From contig NC_134138.1 of the NCBI RefSeq assembly GCF_033958435.1, positions 5,592,001 through 5,656,000 of the forward strand: a stretch of 64,000 bases of DNA. Reading direction: 5' to 3'. The position numbers and the translations under genes were made by a program. Below the pieces are notes generated by a model that was not told the DNA's origin, did not search any database, and worked only from the letters and a program-made list of their open reading frames with translations. This document shows, in pieces, positions 35,045-46,192 of this stretch. Source of the DNA: Carettochelys insculpta (Eukaryota; Chordata; Testudines; Carettochelyidae). Position 1 is the stretch's first letter, and every line of letters begins with the position of its first letter.

Positions 35045-35300
35045 TCCTCTAGACAGAGTACTGTTGACAGAAGTGCAATATGGACACTTCTGTCGACAGA
35101 GGGGGCTTCTACTTGCCTCTCAGCCCTCTTTGCAGAGCTGCCATTCCGCTTTCTAGCACCAGAGGGCAGTGGAGTCTGGTAGTTCTCTGTCTGCAGAGCA
35201 AGCTGTGTGTAGATGCAATCTGTTAATAGAGGTTCTGTCGAGATTTCCAAGTCGACAGTAACTTCTGTCGACAGAAGCTTCTAGCGTAGACATAGCCTGA
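35045..35300. mobile_element. MITE with TGTCGACA motifs
   Basis: It carries TTCTGTCGACAGA motifs near both ends and an end of gcttctagcgtagacatagcc. It is related to the truncated copy at 19.80-19.93 kb and non-coding. Confidence 0.5.
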
Positions 35301-35307
35301 CATATTT

Positions 35308-35398
35308 TGGAGCATAAAAACATCTGTTAGCCTATAAGGTGCCACAGGACTTCTTGCTGATTTTAAAGATACGGACTAACCCGGCTACCTCTCTGATA
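35308..35398 (+). repeat. PLE 3' tail fragment
   Basis: Contains gttagcctataaggtgccac and the terminal ggactaacccggctacctct, matching the PLE terminus at 35.0 kb with changes. Confidence 0.6.
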
Positions 35399-35514
35399 CA
35401 TTTACTGCTGAGCTTTTCAGTGGAGCAGAGGAAAGTCCAACATGAGCCAAGAGCGGGAAGTGGAAGCTAGGCAAAGTCAGACTGAAAATAAAGTGTAACA
35501 GTTTTACCCAAAGC

Positions 35515-35612
35515 CAACAAGCAGTCCTGTGGCACCTCAGAGACTAGCCAAATGTATTAGGTTATGAGCTTTCCTGGGTAAAACCCATGAAAAGCTCATG
35601 ATCTACTGCAGG
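35515..35612. repeat. PLE tail hairpin fragment
   Basis: caagcagtcctgtggcacct is followed by gagctttcctgggtaaaacc and its complement catgaaaagctc: PLE tail pieces forming a short hairpin, a degenerate relic. Confidence 0.45.
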
Positions 35613-35844
35613 GGCGGCCAACTGAACGTGAGACAGAGACAGAATTTACCAGTGTACATTGCCAAAGAGCCACAGTAATATATCAGCAGCCCCATCGGCT
35701 CCCACCTCCCACCCATCCGTGCTTCCCTCTCCCACCCCATGCCCCCTCCCCGCTGCCGTCGGCACAGGCAGTCCTAGGGCAGGTGGGAGGAACAAGGCTG
35801 TGGCACGCCCAGTGGTGGGGGCAGAAATGGCTGGGACTTGGGGA

Positions 35845-35960
35845 ATTACACAGTCATGGAACTGGCAGGAACCTCCAAGTCATCAGGTCCAGTCCCTAAG
35901 CTTGTGGCAAGCCCAAGCACCGGCTTGGCCTGTGGTGTCCAGCTCGTTCTGACACCATGA
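35845..35960 (-). repeat. CR1 3' end fragment
   Basis: Resembles the CR1 3' UTR (ggaactggcaggaacctcca, then caggtccagtccct) as seen at 4,945. Very short and worn. Confidence 0.5.
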
Positions 35961-37575
35961 CCACGATAGTGGCTGCTGCTGTAGAGAACCAGCTGCGGTC
36001 GTCGGAAAATAGATTTATTGTTCATGCCAACTAGCCGCGCTCAGCCACGTCAGTGTGTTGGACACCCCAGATTAGAGTCAGGGGGCCCCTAACTTTTCAG
36101 CATCACGCCCCCCTTTTGAATTTTGAGAAACCCTCACGCCCCCCCACCTCTTCCTTACCATCATCCAACCCCCTTCAACAAAAAATTCAATTCATAATTT
36201 AAAATAAACATAAAAACTTGATATACCAAGCACCAGGCGATTCTTCTCGGCCCCTTGTGGGTGCCTGGTGCAGCCCCAGAGCCCCGTTTCAGCTGCCAGA
36301 ACTGAGTGCGACAACCACCCGCCCATCTAAGACCTGTGCTGCCAGAGCTGACCACCCACGCCCCACGCTGCCGGAGCCAGCCAACCACCCGCCCGCCAGC
36401 TGCCCAAGCCCCACACTGCTGGGACCAGCTGCCAGCCTGAGCCGCCTGAAATCTGCGAGGCCAGGGCCAGCTGCCAAACCACTGCCAGCCCCCCGTTCTT
36501 ACCCCATCCCCATCTCCATCCCCCTCCCCCAAGCCAGGCACCCCCAGTGCCCCACCTGACCCCATTCTCCTCCTCCCACCTCCAACCCACACTCACTCAC
36601 CTTCGCCGGCTGCCTGCTGTTTATGGTGGCTGCGCCGGGTCACCCACATAAAACGGCAGGGGCTGAGAGCTGGAAGCAAAGGCCAGCTCATTCTTCAAAT
36701 GGGGGGAATGATGAGGAGCTGGCTCACCTCGCGCCTCCCTGGAATTTCATGCCCCCAGTTTGACCACGGACTAGACCACCAGGGGTAGAGTGGGGGCAGG
36801 GCCTGGGCGGAGCAGCCAGCACCCCGGAGCTGGCACCTACATAAGGAGCCCCACGTGAACCTCGGCAGAGCCACAAGCGGCCCCAGAGCCCCAGGTTGGC
36901 TACCCCTGGGCTAATGTCTTGGTCAGTCTCTCAGGCATCACCAAGGCTGCTTGCTGGTTTTGAGGTTACAGACTCACAAGGCTACCGCCCTACTGAGCCA
37001 TTTTACCCCAGGAGGTAAACGTGCGATTCAGGGCTGGGGGACACCGTGCTTCGGGATGTGGGTGGGGGCTGCCCTGCTGCTCAGGAGAGGAGAGGGGAGG
37101 AGATTCGAGGAAGGTGTGATGAGGGGGTGGGGTGGGGACAGAAGAGAGGGGACCTGGGGCTCAGGGGGTGCACCCCAGGCCCCCAGGGCAGCCTGGTTGG
37201 TGGACTCTGCCTTAAGATCCTTGCAAACTTTCGGCGCCGCTCTTGGAGTGGCTGCGGGGTGGCTGTCTGGCCTGGTACATGGCCTCCGGCTGGAGGCTCA
37301 CAATCCATGAGCCAGGAACCGGAGCGGGCCTTGCTGTCCCCGGGGGGCTGCTAGGCAGGGTGCGTGCCTCCGGAGAGCTCGGCTAACAAGGTTGCTCCCT
37401 CCAGCCCACTGCGCTCGTGCCCCTGCATGGGAAAGCTTTCCAGCCTCGGCTTCGGTGCTGATTAACCACAAGCCCAGCCCCCGCCCCAGAGCAGTCCAGC
37501 AATGGAGGGCAGCCCACGCTGCCCCCTCCCCACCCTTCAGGTCATCTGTGAAAGGGGCTTACACCATGAATGGAT
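35961..37575. other. GC-rich unannotated stretch
   Basis: Low-complexity C-rich segments with proline- or tryptophan-rich spurious frames. No gene or known element was recognised. Confidence 0.3.
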
Positions 37576-38165
37576 GGGACAGCCAAGCGGGGCAATGTGA
37601 TTAGCTTCTATGACGAGGTAACAGGCTCTGTGGAGATGGGGAAGTCAGTGGATGTGATATACCTTGACTTCAGCAAAGCTTTTGACACGGTCTCCCACAA
37701 CCATCTTGTCCATAAGTTAAGGAAATATGGATTGGATCCTTGGACTATAAGATGGATAGAAAGCTGGCTTGATGGTCAGGCCCAACGGGGAGTGGTCAAT
37801 GGCTCCATATCTGGATGGCAGTCGGTTTCAAGCGGAGTGCCACAAGGCTCAGTTCTGGGGCCGGTGTTGTTCAACGTCTTTACCGATGACCTGGATGAGG
37901 GACTGGGTTGCACCCTCAGCAAATTTGTGGAGGACACAAAACTAGTGGGAGAGGTAGATATGTTGGAGGGTAGAGAGAGAATCCAGAGGGACCTGGATAA
38001 ATTGGAGGACTGGGACAAAAGAAATCTGCTGCAGTTCAACAAGGAGAAGTGTAGAGTCCTGCACCTGGGGCGGAAGAATCCCAAGCATTGTTACAGGCTG
38101 GGGACCGACCGGCTCAGCAGCAGTACGATGGAAAGGGACCTAGGGGTTATGGTGGGTGAAAGGCT
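37576..38165 (+). pseudogene. CR1 LINE RT fragment
   Basis: An open frame of about 195 codons through the CR1 reverse transcriptase: ISFYDEVTGS, VIYLDFSKAFDTVSH (motif A), SSGVPQGSVLGPVLFNVF (motif B), then LSKFVEDTKLVG where the catalytic FADD is FVED, losing the first Asp of motif C. It is followed by LEDWDKRNLLQFNKEKC and CYRLGTDRLS. It ends abruptly at 38,165, both ends truncated. It is relatively young, with no stop inside. Confidence 0.85.
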
Positions 38166-39235
38166 GCCATGCGTCAAGCGGCCAGGCCAGGGGGCTGGTT
38201 TCACTGTCACAGCTGCAGGACATGAGGCGTGCCGGGGGTGGGGGTGCTACCAGCTCCTGCCCCTTTGCCCTGCTCTGCACGCTGCCTCTTCCCCCGAGGC
38301 CCGGCCCCCACATCACCCCTCCCCGAGGCCCTGCCCCCCACTGCCCCTTGCCCCCCGAGGCCCTGCCCCCTACTGCCCTGTCCCTCAAGCTCCAGCCCTC
38401 ACACCTCTCTCCTGAGGCCCCACTCCCACACTGCCTCTCCCCCCAAAACCTGCCCCCCACACTCGCTCGCTCATCCCCACCTCCTCTCCCCATCCTGCAC
38501 CCTTACAGCCAGCACAAAGAGGGGGACAGTGAGCCCCCTGCCATGAGGAAGCACAGCAGGGGGGTGCCCAGCCCAGGGATGCCCTCGGGTGCCGGTGGGT
38601 GCCCGTCCCTGCTGTGGCCGATGAGGCAATGCCCCTTGTGCTTGGGAGGCGTGGGACGCTCACTGACCTTTATGTTCCATGAGGGAGGGTGACCACAGCC
38701 CACCAGGAACTCAGAGCAATGGGGGGAGCTGGGGGGTGAGGCAGACCAGTGCCTGCAGCTGGAGTGAGTTCGGTGATCTCTGGAAACCTTTTCAAAAGGG
38801 GTTTTCCGTCATGCTTCCCCCCTGCGAACACCTGGGCCAGCTTAGCCGCAGCCGCGTGGTGAGAACTTGCTGGTGGCTATGCGGTGCATCGCTTCAGAGG
38901 ACGAAGCCCAGAGTGGGCACGGGCCAGGCTAGCCACGGGGCTGTGCAGCCCACAAATCCCTGCTCCAGAGGGGGAGAGGAAGGCACCTGCCCAGACAGTC
39001 TAGACTGGGTGCCCCCCAGGGATCCCAAGCTGCAAGTGCCCTGAATTGTGACACTCGACTGCCACGCCAAGCTGCCTGGGAGTGTCACGCTGAGCGTGTT
39101 CTCCGGTTTCACAGCAGTAGCACTGATGTGCACTGGGCCACTTAGCAGGACTGGTGGCCCAAACCAGGGGGCTGCTGCACCCACTGGCCTGAGGGGATTT
39201 CCATCATACTCCACTTGGCTCACAGCTCTGATCTG
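38166..39235. other. C-rich stretch without recognised gene
   Basis: Short 'ccctgccccc' style low-complexity at 38.3-38.5 kb. Frames up to 178 codons are compositional. Confidence 0.3.
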
Positions 39236-40125
39236 ACTCTTCTTCCCCCAGGCAGGCAACGGGAGCAGGGAGGGGATCTGACTCATCTTCCCCCAGCCGG
39301 GTCACAGGAGCAGGGAGGGGATCTGACTCGTCTCCCCACAGCCAGGTCACAGGAGCAGGGAGGGGATCTAACTCGTCTTCCTCCAGCCGGGTGACGGGAG
39401 CAGGGAGGGGATCTGACTCGTCTTCCCCCAGCCGGGCAACGGGAGCAGGGAGGGGATCTGACTCGTCTTCCCCCAGCCGGGCGACGGGAGCAGGGAGGGG
39501 ATCTGACTCGTCTTCCCCGAGCCGGGTCACAGGAGCAGGGAGGGGATCTGACTCGTCTTCCCCCAGCCGGGCGATGGGAGCAGGGAGGGGATCTGACTCG
39601 TCTTCCCCCAGCCGGGCGACGGGAGCAGGGAGAGGATCTGACTCGTCTTCCCCGAGCCGGGTCACAGGAGCAGGGAGGGGATCTGACTCGTCTTCCCCCA
39701 GCCGGGCGACAGGAGCAGGGAGGGGATCTGACTCGTCTCCCCACAGCCAGGTCACAGGAGCAGGGAAGGGATCTGACTCGTCTTCCCCCAGCCAGGCAAC
39801 GGGAGCAGGGAGGGGATCTGACTCGTCTTCCCCCAGCCGGGCGACGGGAGCAGGGAGGGGATCTGACTCGTCTCCCCCCAGCCGGGCGACGGGAGCAGGG
39901 AGGGGATCTGACTCGTCTTCCCCCAGCCGGGCGACAGGAGCAGGGAGGGGATCTGACTCGTCTTCCCCCAGCCGGGCGACGGGAGCAGGGAGGGGATCTG
40001 ACTCGTCTCCCCCCAGCCGGGCGACGGGAGCAGGGAGGGGATCTGACTCGTCTCCCCCCAGCCGGGCGACGGGAGCAGGGAGGGGATCTGACTCGTCTCC
40101 CTCCAGCCGGGCGACAGGGCAGGCA
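39236..40125. repeat. 45-bp minisatellite, about 19 copies
   Basis: The unit ggatctgactcgtcttcccc...gggagcaggga recurs every 45 bp with few changes (first occurrence near 39,276, last near 40,081). Because 45 is a multiple of three and the unit has no stop in several frames, it creates frames of 294-354 codons on both strands, including a 15-residue repeat with DESDPLPAPVARLGE on the minus strand. Coding is not supported. Confidence 0.9.
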
Positions 40126-40617
40126 GGAGAGACGGAGTTCGGGCTGGAGAGTAACTCCAAGGATGGAGGCTGGTTTGCTTCGAAAAGGAGCCCAGACTGT
40201 GGCGTTCTGAGCCCGCCAGACCCGACCCGCGGTGACACCAGCCGGCAGAGACACCTCGTCCCAAACACTTTCTAAGCCACTCTGGACGTCCGGACACATT
40301 TCCCATGAGGCTGGAGGGTTTGTTTGGGGGCAGGTCCTGAAAACCTTTCAGGCCAGAGCTTTGCTCCCTAGTGTAGCTCCAGCTCCTTGAAGGACTTCAG
40401 AGACCAGGACTTGGACAGGGTGGGGGCTGGGCAACCCCTCCCCAGGCTCGGGGTCCAGGGCAACACCCCTTCCGCAGGCCCCCACCCCCACCCCACTCCG
40501 CTCCACTCCACGCCAAAGCCCCCTCCCCCAAGCAACGTGAGCTTGGGGATCATGGGGCCTGGTGCAAGGTGGCTGCTGAGGTCACCTCTCCCCTACTCCC
40601 CAGTTCCCTGGAGCCGG

Positions 40618-41935
40618 GGCGATAAGCTAGGGGGAGAGGTAGATACGCTGGAGGGCAGGGACAGGGTCCAGAGTGACTTAGACAAATTGGAAGACTGGGC
40701 TGCAAGAAATCTGATGAGGTTCAATAAGGACAAGTGCAGAGTCCTGCACTTGGGCCGGAAGAACCCCCAGCATTGTTACAGGCTGGGGTCCGACTGGCTT
40801 AGTAGTAGTTCTGCAGAAAAGGACCTGGGAGTTGTAGTGGACGAGAGGCTGGACATGAGTCAACAGTGGGCCGGTGTAGCCAAGAAGGCTAATGGCATAT
40901 TAGGTTGCCCCAAGAGGAGCGTTGCCAGTAGATCCAGAGAAGTGATTATTCCTCTTTATTTGGCTTTGGTGAGGCCTCATCTGGAGCACCGTGTCCAGTT
41001 CTGGGCCCCCAATTATAGGAAGGATGTGGATACTATGATGGGGTTCCAGGGTCGCCAAGCTCTGCACCCTGTCTGCAGGCAGGAGTGACTCTCGCTCAGC
41101 AGGTGGAACAGGAAGTTTATGAGGCAACAGATGCCCAGTTTCTCACAGAAGCGTCAGTACAGCTGTCAGAGACAGTCCTTCCAACCCGTCCTGGGGAGAG
41201 GAGCCCTAGGGGTGCCCCTCTGGGGTGTAGCTTCCCCCCTCGCCCAGCTGGCTGCCTTCCAGCTCCCTCTCCCCCCAGCTTCTAACTGCTGCCCCCAGAA
41301 TCCAACCCAGCTCGGCTCCTCCCTCCTCTTTGTTCGGGGCAGAGGTGTTACCTGCCAGCCCAGGTTATACCCCCAGGGTCATCCTTAGCCGCTGAGAGCT
41401 GCTCTGCTTGTCTCACACGCATCCAGCCTGAGTCTCACACATACACTCCCCCCACTCCATCACAGATACAATGGAGAGGGTCCAGTGTAGGGTGACCAAA
41501 ATAATTAGGGGGCTGGAGCATGTGACTTATGGAGAAAGGTTGAGGGAATTGGGACTGTTTAGTCTGCAGAAGAGAAGACTGAGGGGGGACTTGATAACAG
41601 CCTTCAACTTACTGAAGGGAGGCTGCAAAGAGGCTGGAGAGAGGCTGTTCACAGTGGTCACGGATGGCAGAACACGGAACAATGGTCTCAAGTTGCAGTT
41701 GGGAAGGTCCAGGCTGAACATTAGGAAAAACTTTTTCCCTAGGAGGGTGGTGAAGCGTTGGAATGGTCTCCCCAGGGAAGCAGTGGAGCCTCCATCCCTG
41801 GAGGTGTTTAAGTCTCGCCTCGACAAAGCCCTGGCAGGGCTGATCTGATGGGTTTGGTCCTGCTCAGAGCAGGGGGCTGGACTCGATGGCTTTTTTAGGT
41901 CTCTTCCAGCTCTGTTGTTCTCTGATTCTATGAAG
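40618..41935 (+). pseudogene. CR1 LINE 3' end, interrupted by LTR
   Basis: The CR1 C-terminal block ([38 protein letters not shown]) is split at GATAC by a 431-bp LTR, then continues ([37 protein letters not shown]) to its stop near 41,848. The 3' UTR ends in tctgattctatga, the CR1-style terminal repeat. It is 5'-truncated. Apart from the insertion the frame is open, so the copy is young. Confidence 0.88.
41034..41464 (+). mobile_element. Solo LTR-like insertion in CR1, 5-bp target duplication
   Basis: 431 bp with ends TATGATGG and CCATCACA, flanked by GATAC at 41,029-41,033 and 41,465-41,469. Removing it restores continuity of the CR1 reading frame, which proves the insertion. Same family as 26,426 and 43,989. 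Confidence 0.85.
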
Positions 41936-41939
41936 TGAA

Positions 41940-42340
41940 GTACAGCAGAGCCCGCTAGGAGGGGATGGTCGGGTGGGGCGGGGCGGGGCAGGGCAGCACT
42001 TCCAGCTCCTGCTACCGTAGCAAGTGTGGGAGGGGGTCGGACCCCGGCCGCCACTTTGCACCGTCCTCCCCCCACGCAAACTCCCAGACCCCCTGGGACC
42101 TGTCCATAGGCACTTCGAGTCGGGTGCTGCAGGGCTGGTGGCAGCTGCACCAAAGCCCTGTGGACAGGACGGCTCTGTCCGTGACCCATAGGCAGCAACC
42201 TCCAGGGTTGGTGTTACGCTTTGAAGGACACAGACCTTGTCCGCAAGCCGTTTGAAGCAGGGAGGCTGCAAGACCAAAGCCGCATGTAAGGGGCTCCGTT
42301 TCCTTAGGGGCGTGGGAAAACTTGGCGAGCCTGCCCTGAT
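41940..42340. other. Unannotated GC-rich stretch
   Basis: Nothing recognised. Confidence 0.3.
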
Positions 42341-42344
42341 TTCC

Positions 42345-43345
42345 AAACAACAAACAAGCCGGTGGCACCAGAGACGAACCATTTATCAGGTCACGAGCTT
42401 TCATGGGCAGGGCCCACTTCTGCTGATGAAAAGCATCGTACTCGTGCAATAGCCACAGAGCGGTCGCCGTGTTAGCCTGTAGCGTCATAAAACAACCAAG
42501 CAGTCCTGTAGCACTTTAAAGGCTAACATGACGCTCTACTAGCTGATGAGCTTTCATGGGACAGACCGACTTCTCCAGAGCTGGGAAGTCTCAGGAAAGT
42601 AAACCGGCACGGCAGAAATATAACAGAGAGAGGAAATGAAATGAAAACTGACAAATCAGCTGCCTAGGACAGAAGGAGGCGGGGCTGAAGGGTGAGAAAG
42701 AGGGGGAAGAAAATTACTTCCTGCAAGTGTCTATTAAATTAAATGACTTGCCTGAGATCACTACAAATACCAAAGGTGGAGAAGCTGTCTTTGTAATGCC
42801 CAAGGTAATTGCTATCTCTATCAAGCCCAAGACACAAACTGTCAACCTTGAGAATAAACTCCAGTTCAGATATCTCCCTTTGCAATCTGCTGTTAAATTC
42901 TCTTTGTTTTAGGATGCAGATTTTCAGGTCTTTAATACTATGGCCTGCTCCATTGAGATGCTCACTGATAGGTTTATGTGTCTTCAGATTCCTAATGTCT
43001 GCTCTGTGCCCGTTCATTCTTTGGCAAAGTGATTGTCCGGTCTGTCCAATACACATGGCAGAGGGACATTGCTGGTACATATATCACATTAGTGAAAGTA
43101 CAGGAATATGAGCCCCTGATCATGTAACTGACATGGTTAGGTCCAGCGATGATCTATGCAGAGTAAATATGGGGCCAGATTTGGCAATGGGTTTTGTTGC
43201 AGGGAAAAGTTCCAGGATTAGTATTTCTGTGGTTCTTTGTGAGAACTTTCCTGAGGTTAGGTGGTGTTTGTAGGAGACGTTACCCAGGAAAGCTTATGAC
43301 CTGATAAATGTGTTAATCTCGAAGGTGCCACAGGACTGCTTGTTC
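42345..43345 (-). pseudogene. PLE fragments, diverged subfamily
   Basis: A worn PLE tail (42,345-42,430) is followed by a second tail (42,455-42,600) and by the GIY-YIG part of the protein in the frame 43,080-42,739 (SAMCIGQTGQSLCQRMNGHR, ISEHLNGAGHS). The sequence differs strongly from the 20.5/32.7 kb pair. Hammerhead boxes are mutated in both tails. A further tail piece is at 43,275-43,345. These are old, dead copies. Confidence 0.7.
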
Positions 43346-43988
43346 TCCGAGATTACTCTGCTTCGTTTAAGTTGGTGAAACACCGTGCAAAACCAGGCAG
43401 ATGGCACCTTCTTCTACAGGCCTCTGCTACATTTGCCCAGTGTGTGCACCCTAAACACTCGTTTAAAAACTCATGACCAACCACCTGATGTTTTCCTGCC
43501 CTTTGCATATTCAGTGTTGTTGTTGCTGGTTTGCAGTTCTGTTTGCTCTGTGTTGCTTTATTACTGCTTTCGGCGTGTAACGTGTTCAATTGAGCGGACG
43601 TCCCACAGGAATTATATACGTCAGAGTGAATGCCTCTTGCTGTCTTTCCAGCATCAGAAAACACTGCATCCAAAATTTGTGATGAGAGCATGACTCTTTC
43701 TAGTTGATCCAGAGGTTTGTTCAGCATCTTAAAACTGAGCAACATAGGCAGATAACAGGCATGCAAGAGGAATAGTTTTGTGAACTGCAAAAGTCCAGAG
43801 CCTGGTAGCATTTTGGCAGAGGCTTCGGGTTTTGAGAGCAGCTTTCCTGGAAGAGTTAGTGGTCTGTGGTAGAAGTTGGTTATTAAACTGGGCCTCTGGC
43901 GGGCATTTTTATGTTCTCGCTTAATGGCCATGTCTGTATTTACAAAGCTGTTTTCAACATAGCACCTCTGGTGTGTTTACTAGCATGG
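43346..43988. other. Unannotated stretch
   Basis: A minus-strand frame of 192 codons (43,931-43,353) has no family features. Nothing else was recognised. Confidence 0.3.
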
Positions 43989-44416
43989 TGTGATGGGGTT
44001 CGGGGGTCCCCATGCACTGCACCCCATCTGCAGGCAGGAGTGATTCTCACTCAGCAGGTGGAACAGGAAGTTTATGAGGCAACAGATGCCCATTTTCTCA
44101 CAGAAGCGTCAGTACAGCAGTCAGAGACAGTCCTTCCAACCCGTCCTGGGGAGAGGAGCCCGAGGGGTGCCCCTCTGGGGTGTAGCTCTGCCCCTCGCCA
44201 GGCTGGCTGCCTTCCAGCTCCCTCTCCCCCCAGCTTCTAACTGCTGCCTCCAATTTAAACCCAGCTCGGCTCCACCCTGCTCTTTGTTCAGGGCTGAGGT
44301 GTTACCTGCCAGCCTGGATTATAGCCCCAGGGTCATCTTTACCTGCTGGGAGCTGCTCTGCTTGTCTCCCACATCCAGCCTGAGTCTCGCCCATGCACTC
44401 CCCCCACTCCAGCACA
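43989..44416 (+). mobile_element. Solo LTR-like insertion with CATGG target duplication
   Basis: 428 bp from TGTGATGG to CCAGCACA, flanked by CATGG on both sides (43,984-43,988; 44,417-44,421). About nine-tenths similar by eye to the 41,034 element. Confidence 0.8.
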
Positions 44417-44889
44417 CATGGGTCGTTAGGAAGGATGAAAACATACTTGTATGCCATGGGCAGTGTTCATTTTCTTTGTGGTTTCATGGTAAATGCTGTA
44501 AGCAGGGCACCTTGTGGCTTATGCCTTGTTGTAGCATTTTTCTTCCCTAGCTATGACCTTTTGAAAAGTTTATGTCAGTTTTGTTGGTGCCAATGGAGAT
44601 AGTAGCACACAACACTGGTGCCCGTACCGAGATTCGATCTGCCCCCCTGACTGTAGAACATTAGGGGCAGCACTCCCCTGGGATCTGAAATATACGCCGG
44701 GTGACAGGGAGAACCTGCCAAAGCCGCCTGGGAGACAGGGCTTTGGAGGGGGCTGGGGGCTGCGGCCCATGCTGACAGGAGGGTGGAAAGGCGTCTTGTG
44801 GGAGGAGGCTGGCTGGCAGGTTTCCCTACCGCCAGGTCCTGTTGCAGTGTGAATGGCGGGTCGGAGCCGCTGACGCTTGGCTCGTTTGC

Positions 44890-44970
44890 CAAACTGCGGC
44901 CAAGACATTCGGCTTCCCCGTGCCTCGGTTTCCCCGTCTGCGAAATGGGGGCGACGAGGCTCACACAGGC
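44890..44970 (+). repeat. MIR-like SINE fragment
   Basis: gtgcctcggtttccccgtct followed by gcgaaatggg is the conserved MIR core/tail block. Short fragment. Confidence 0.55.
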
Positions 44971-46192
44971 GGGCTGGAGGGAAACGTTTGCAAGCGCTGG
45001 CAATAGCTCTGCCCAGGGAGCTGCAGAAGGCCAAGTGTTACGTATCCTTTTGGCCTTCAGCGTGTGCTCCATGGACTGCCTTGCTGCCGAGAGAGCTCGC
45101 TGCAGGGCCCCCGGGGCAAGGCCAGGACACATGCACACTCTGCTGGGCGCTGAGCGTGGTGCTGGGGCTCCGGCGTCATTGATCCCACAGAAACATCGTG
45201 TGCAACTGCTGAGGCTCCTGCCCAGCGACCTCCTATCGGGGGCTTCTCTGGGCAGAGACAGCCGGTTTCGCCCAGGTGGGGCGGCTGAGGCCTGCTGAGG
45301 CTGGGCAAATGGCCCCATCCAGCCTGAAGGAGCTGTGGGGGGGGCCTCATCTCAGGGACGCCCAGGGGGGCTTTGCCTTGGACTTCCCGGGGGCCCAGGT
45401 TTCACCCCCTGGAGCAGGGCAGCGGAGCCCTGCGGGCAGTCCCAGGACTCCCTGGCTCGCGACCGACAGCGACACCCAGCGGTCCCAGGCACATTGCCCT
45501 CCGGTGCAGATCGCAGTGTTACGGGAGGCTTAGCTCACCGGGTGCTGGGGCCGGCCAGCTTGTCCAGCCCCTCCTTCCATCACTGCCCCCCCGCAGTGCC
45601 CGGGAAGCACGAGGCTGGGACCGGTGCCCTGCCAGGCAGGTGCAAAGACAGCGGCTGCCTTGAACCCCCCTTCGCCAGCCCGGTGGAGGTGCATGGCGTG
45701 GGGCCTGGCTCCCAACAGAGCTGAGCCCTCTGCTGCGCCCGGCAGAAAGGGGATTTCCAAGGAGCACCAGGGAGCTGCCCCCTCTCACGCAGGACCCCAT
45801 GTGCCCCCCCAGCCCCAGCTGGGAGCCCTGATTCGCCGCCAGCCCATAGAGCACAGCAGCCCCATGGCCCCTGGCACGGCTGCTCCCAGGCCCAAGGCGT
45901 GCGGGTGTCCTGCAGAAGAGCTCTCCTCCCCAGGGCTGGCCAGCAGCAGGGGGACAAAGAACGGGAGCGCTGCAGTATCCGGTGCAGCCCCAGCCCCAGG
46001 GGCCAGCCTCTCCTTCCAGAGAGGCACAAGGCTGCAGCCCTCTACAACCTCAGCAGGGACTGGTGAGCAGCGTGTTCCGGTGGCAGGGCCCAGGGTCTCT
46101 CCAGGCGCGGTGCTGCTGGGGCGGGTGGAGCTCAGGGCTCAAGCCAAGGCCCCAGCAGGCTGTTGACGCAGGAGACGGCCTCGCCAGGGCTC
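44971..46192. other. GC-rich region downstream of the Rab stop codon
   Basis: No coding exon was recognised. It may include the Rab 3' UTR, but no convincing polyadenylation signal was seen close to the stop. Confidence 0.35.

Noticed and set aside
39236..40125. CRISPR-like array
   Set aside because: Units are contiguous with no unique spacers, and the genome is vertebrate.
39204..40299. Long frames across the 45-bp repeat as a repeat-protein gene
   Set aside because: All frames on both strands stay open because the unit is 45 bp without stops. There is no recognisable domain at either end and no splice structure.
44575..45318. 247-codon minus-strand frame as a host gene
   Set aside because: It covers a MIR-like SINE and GC-rich DNA, with no domain.
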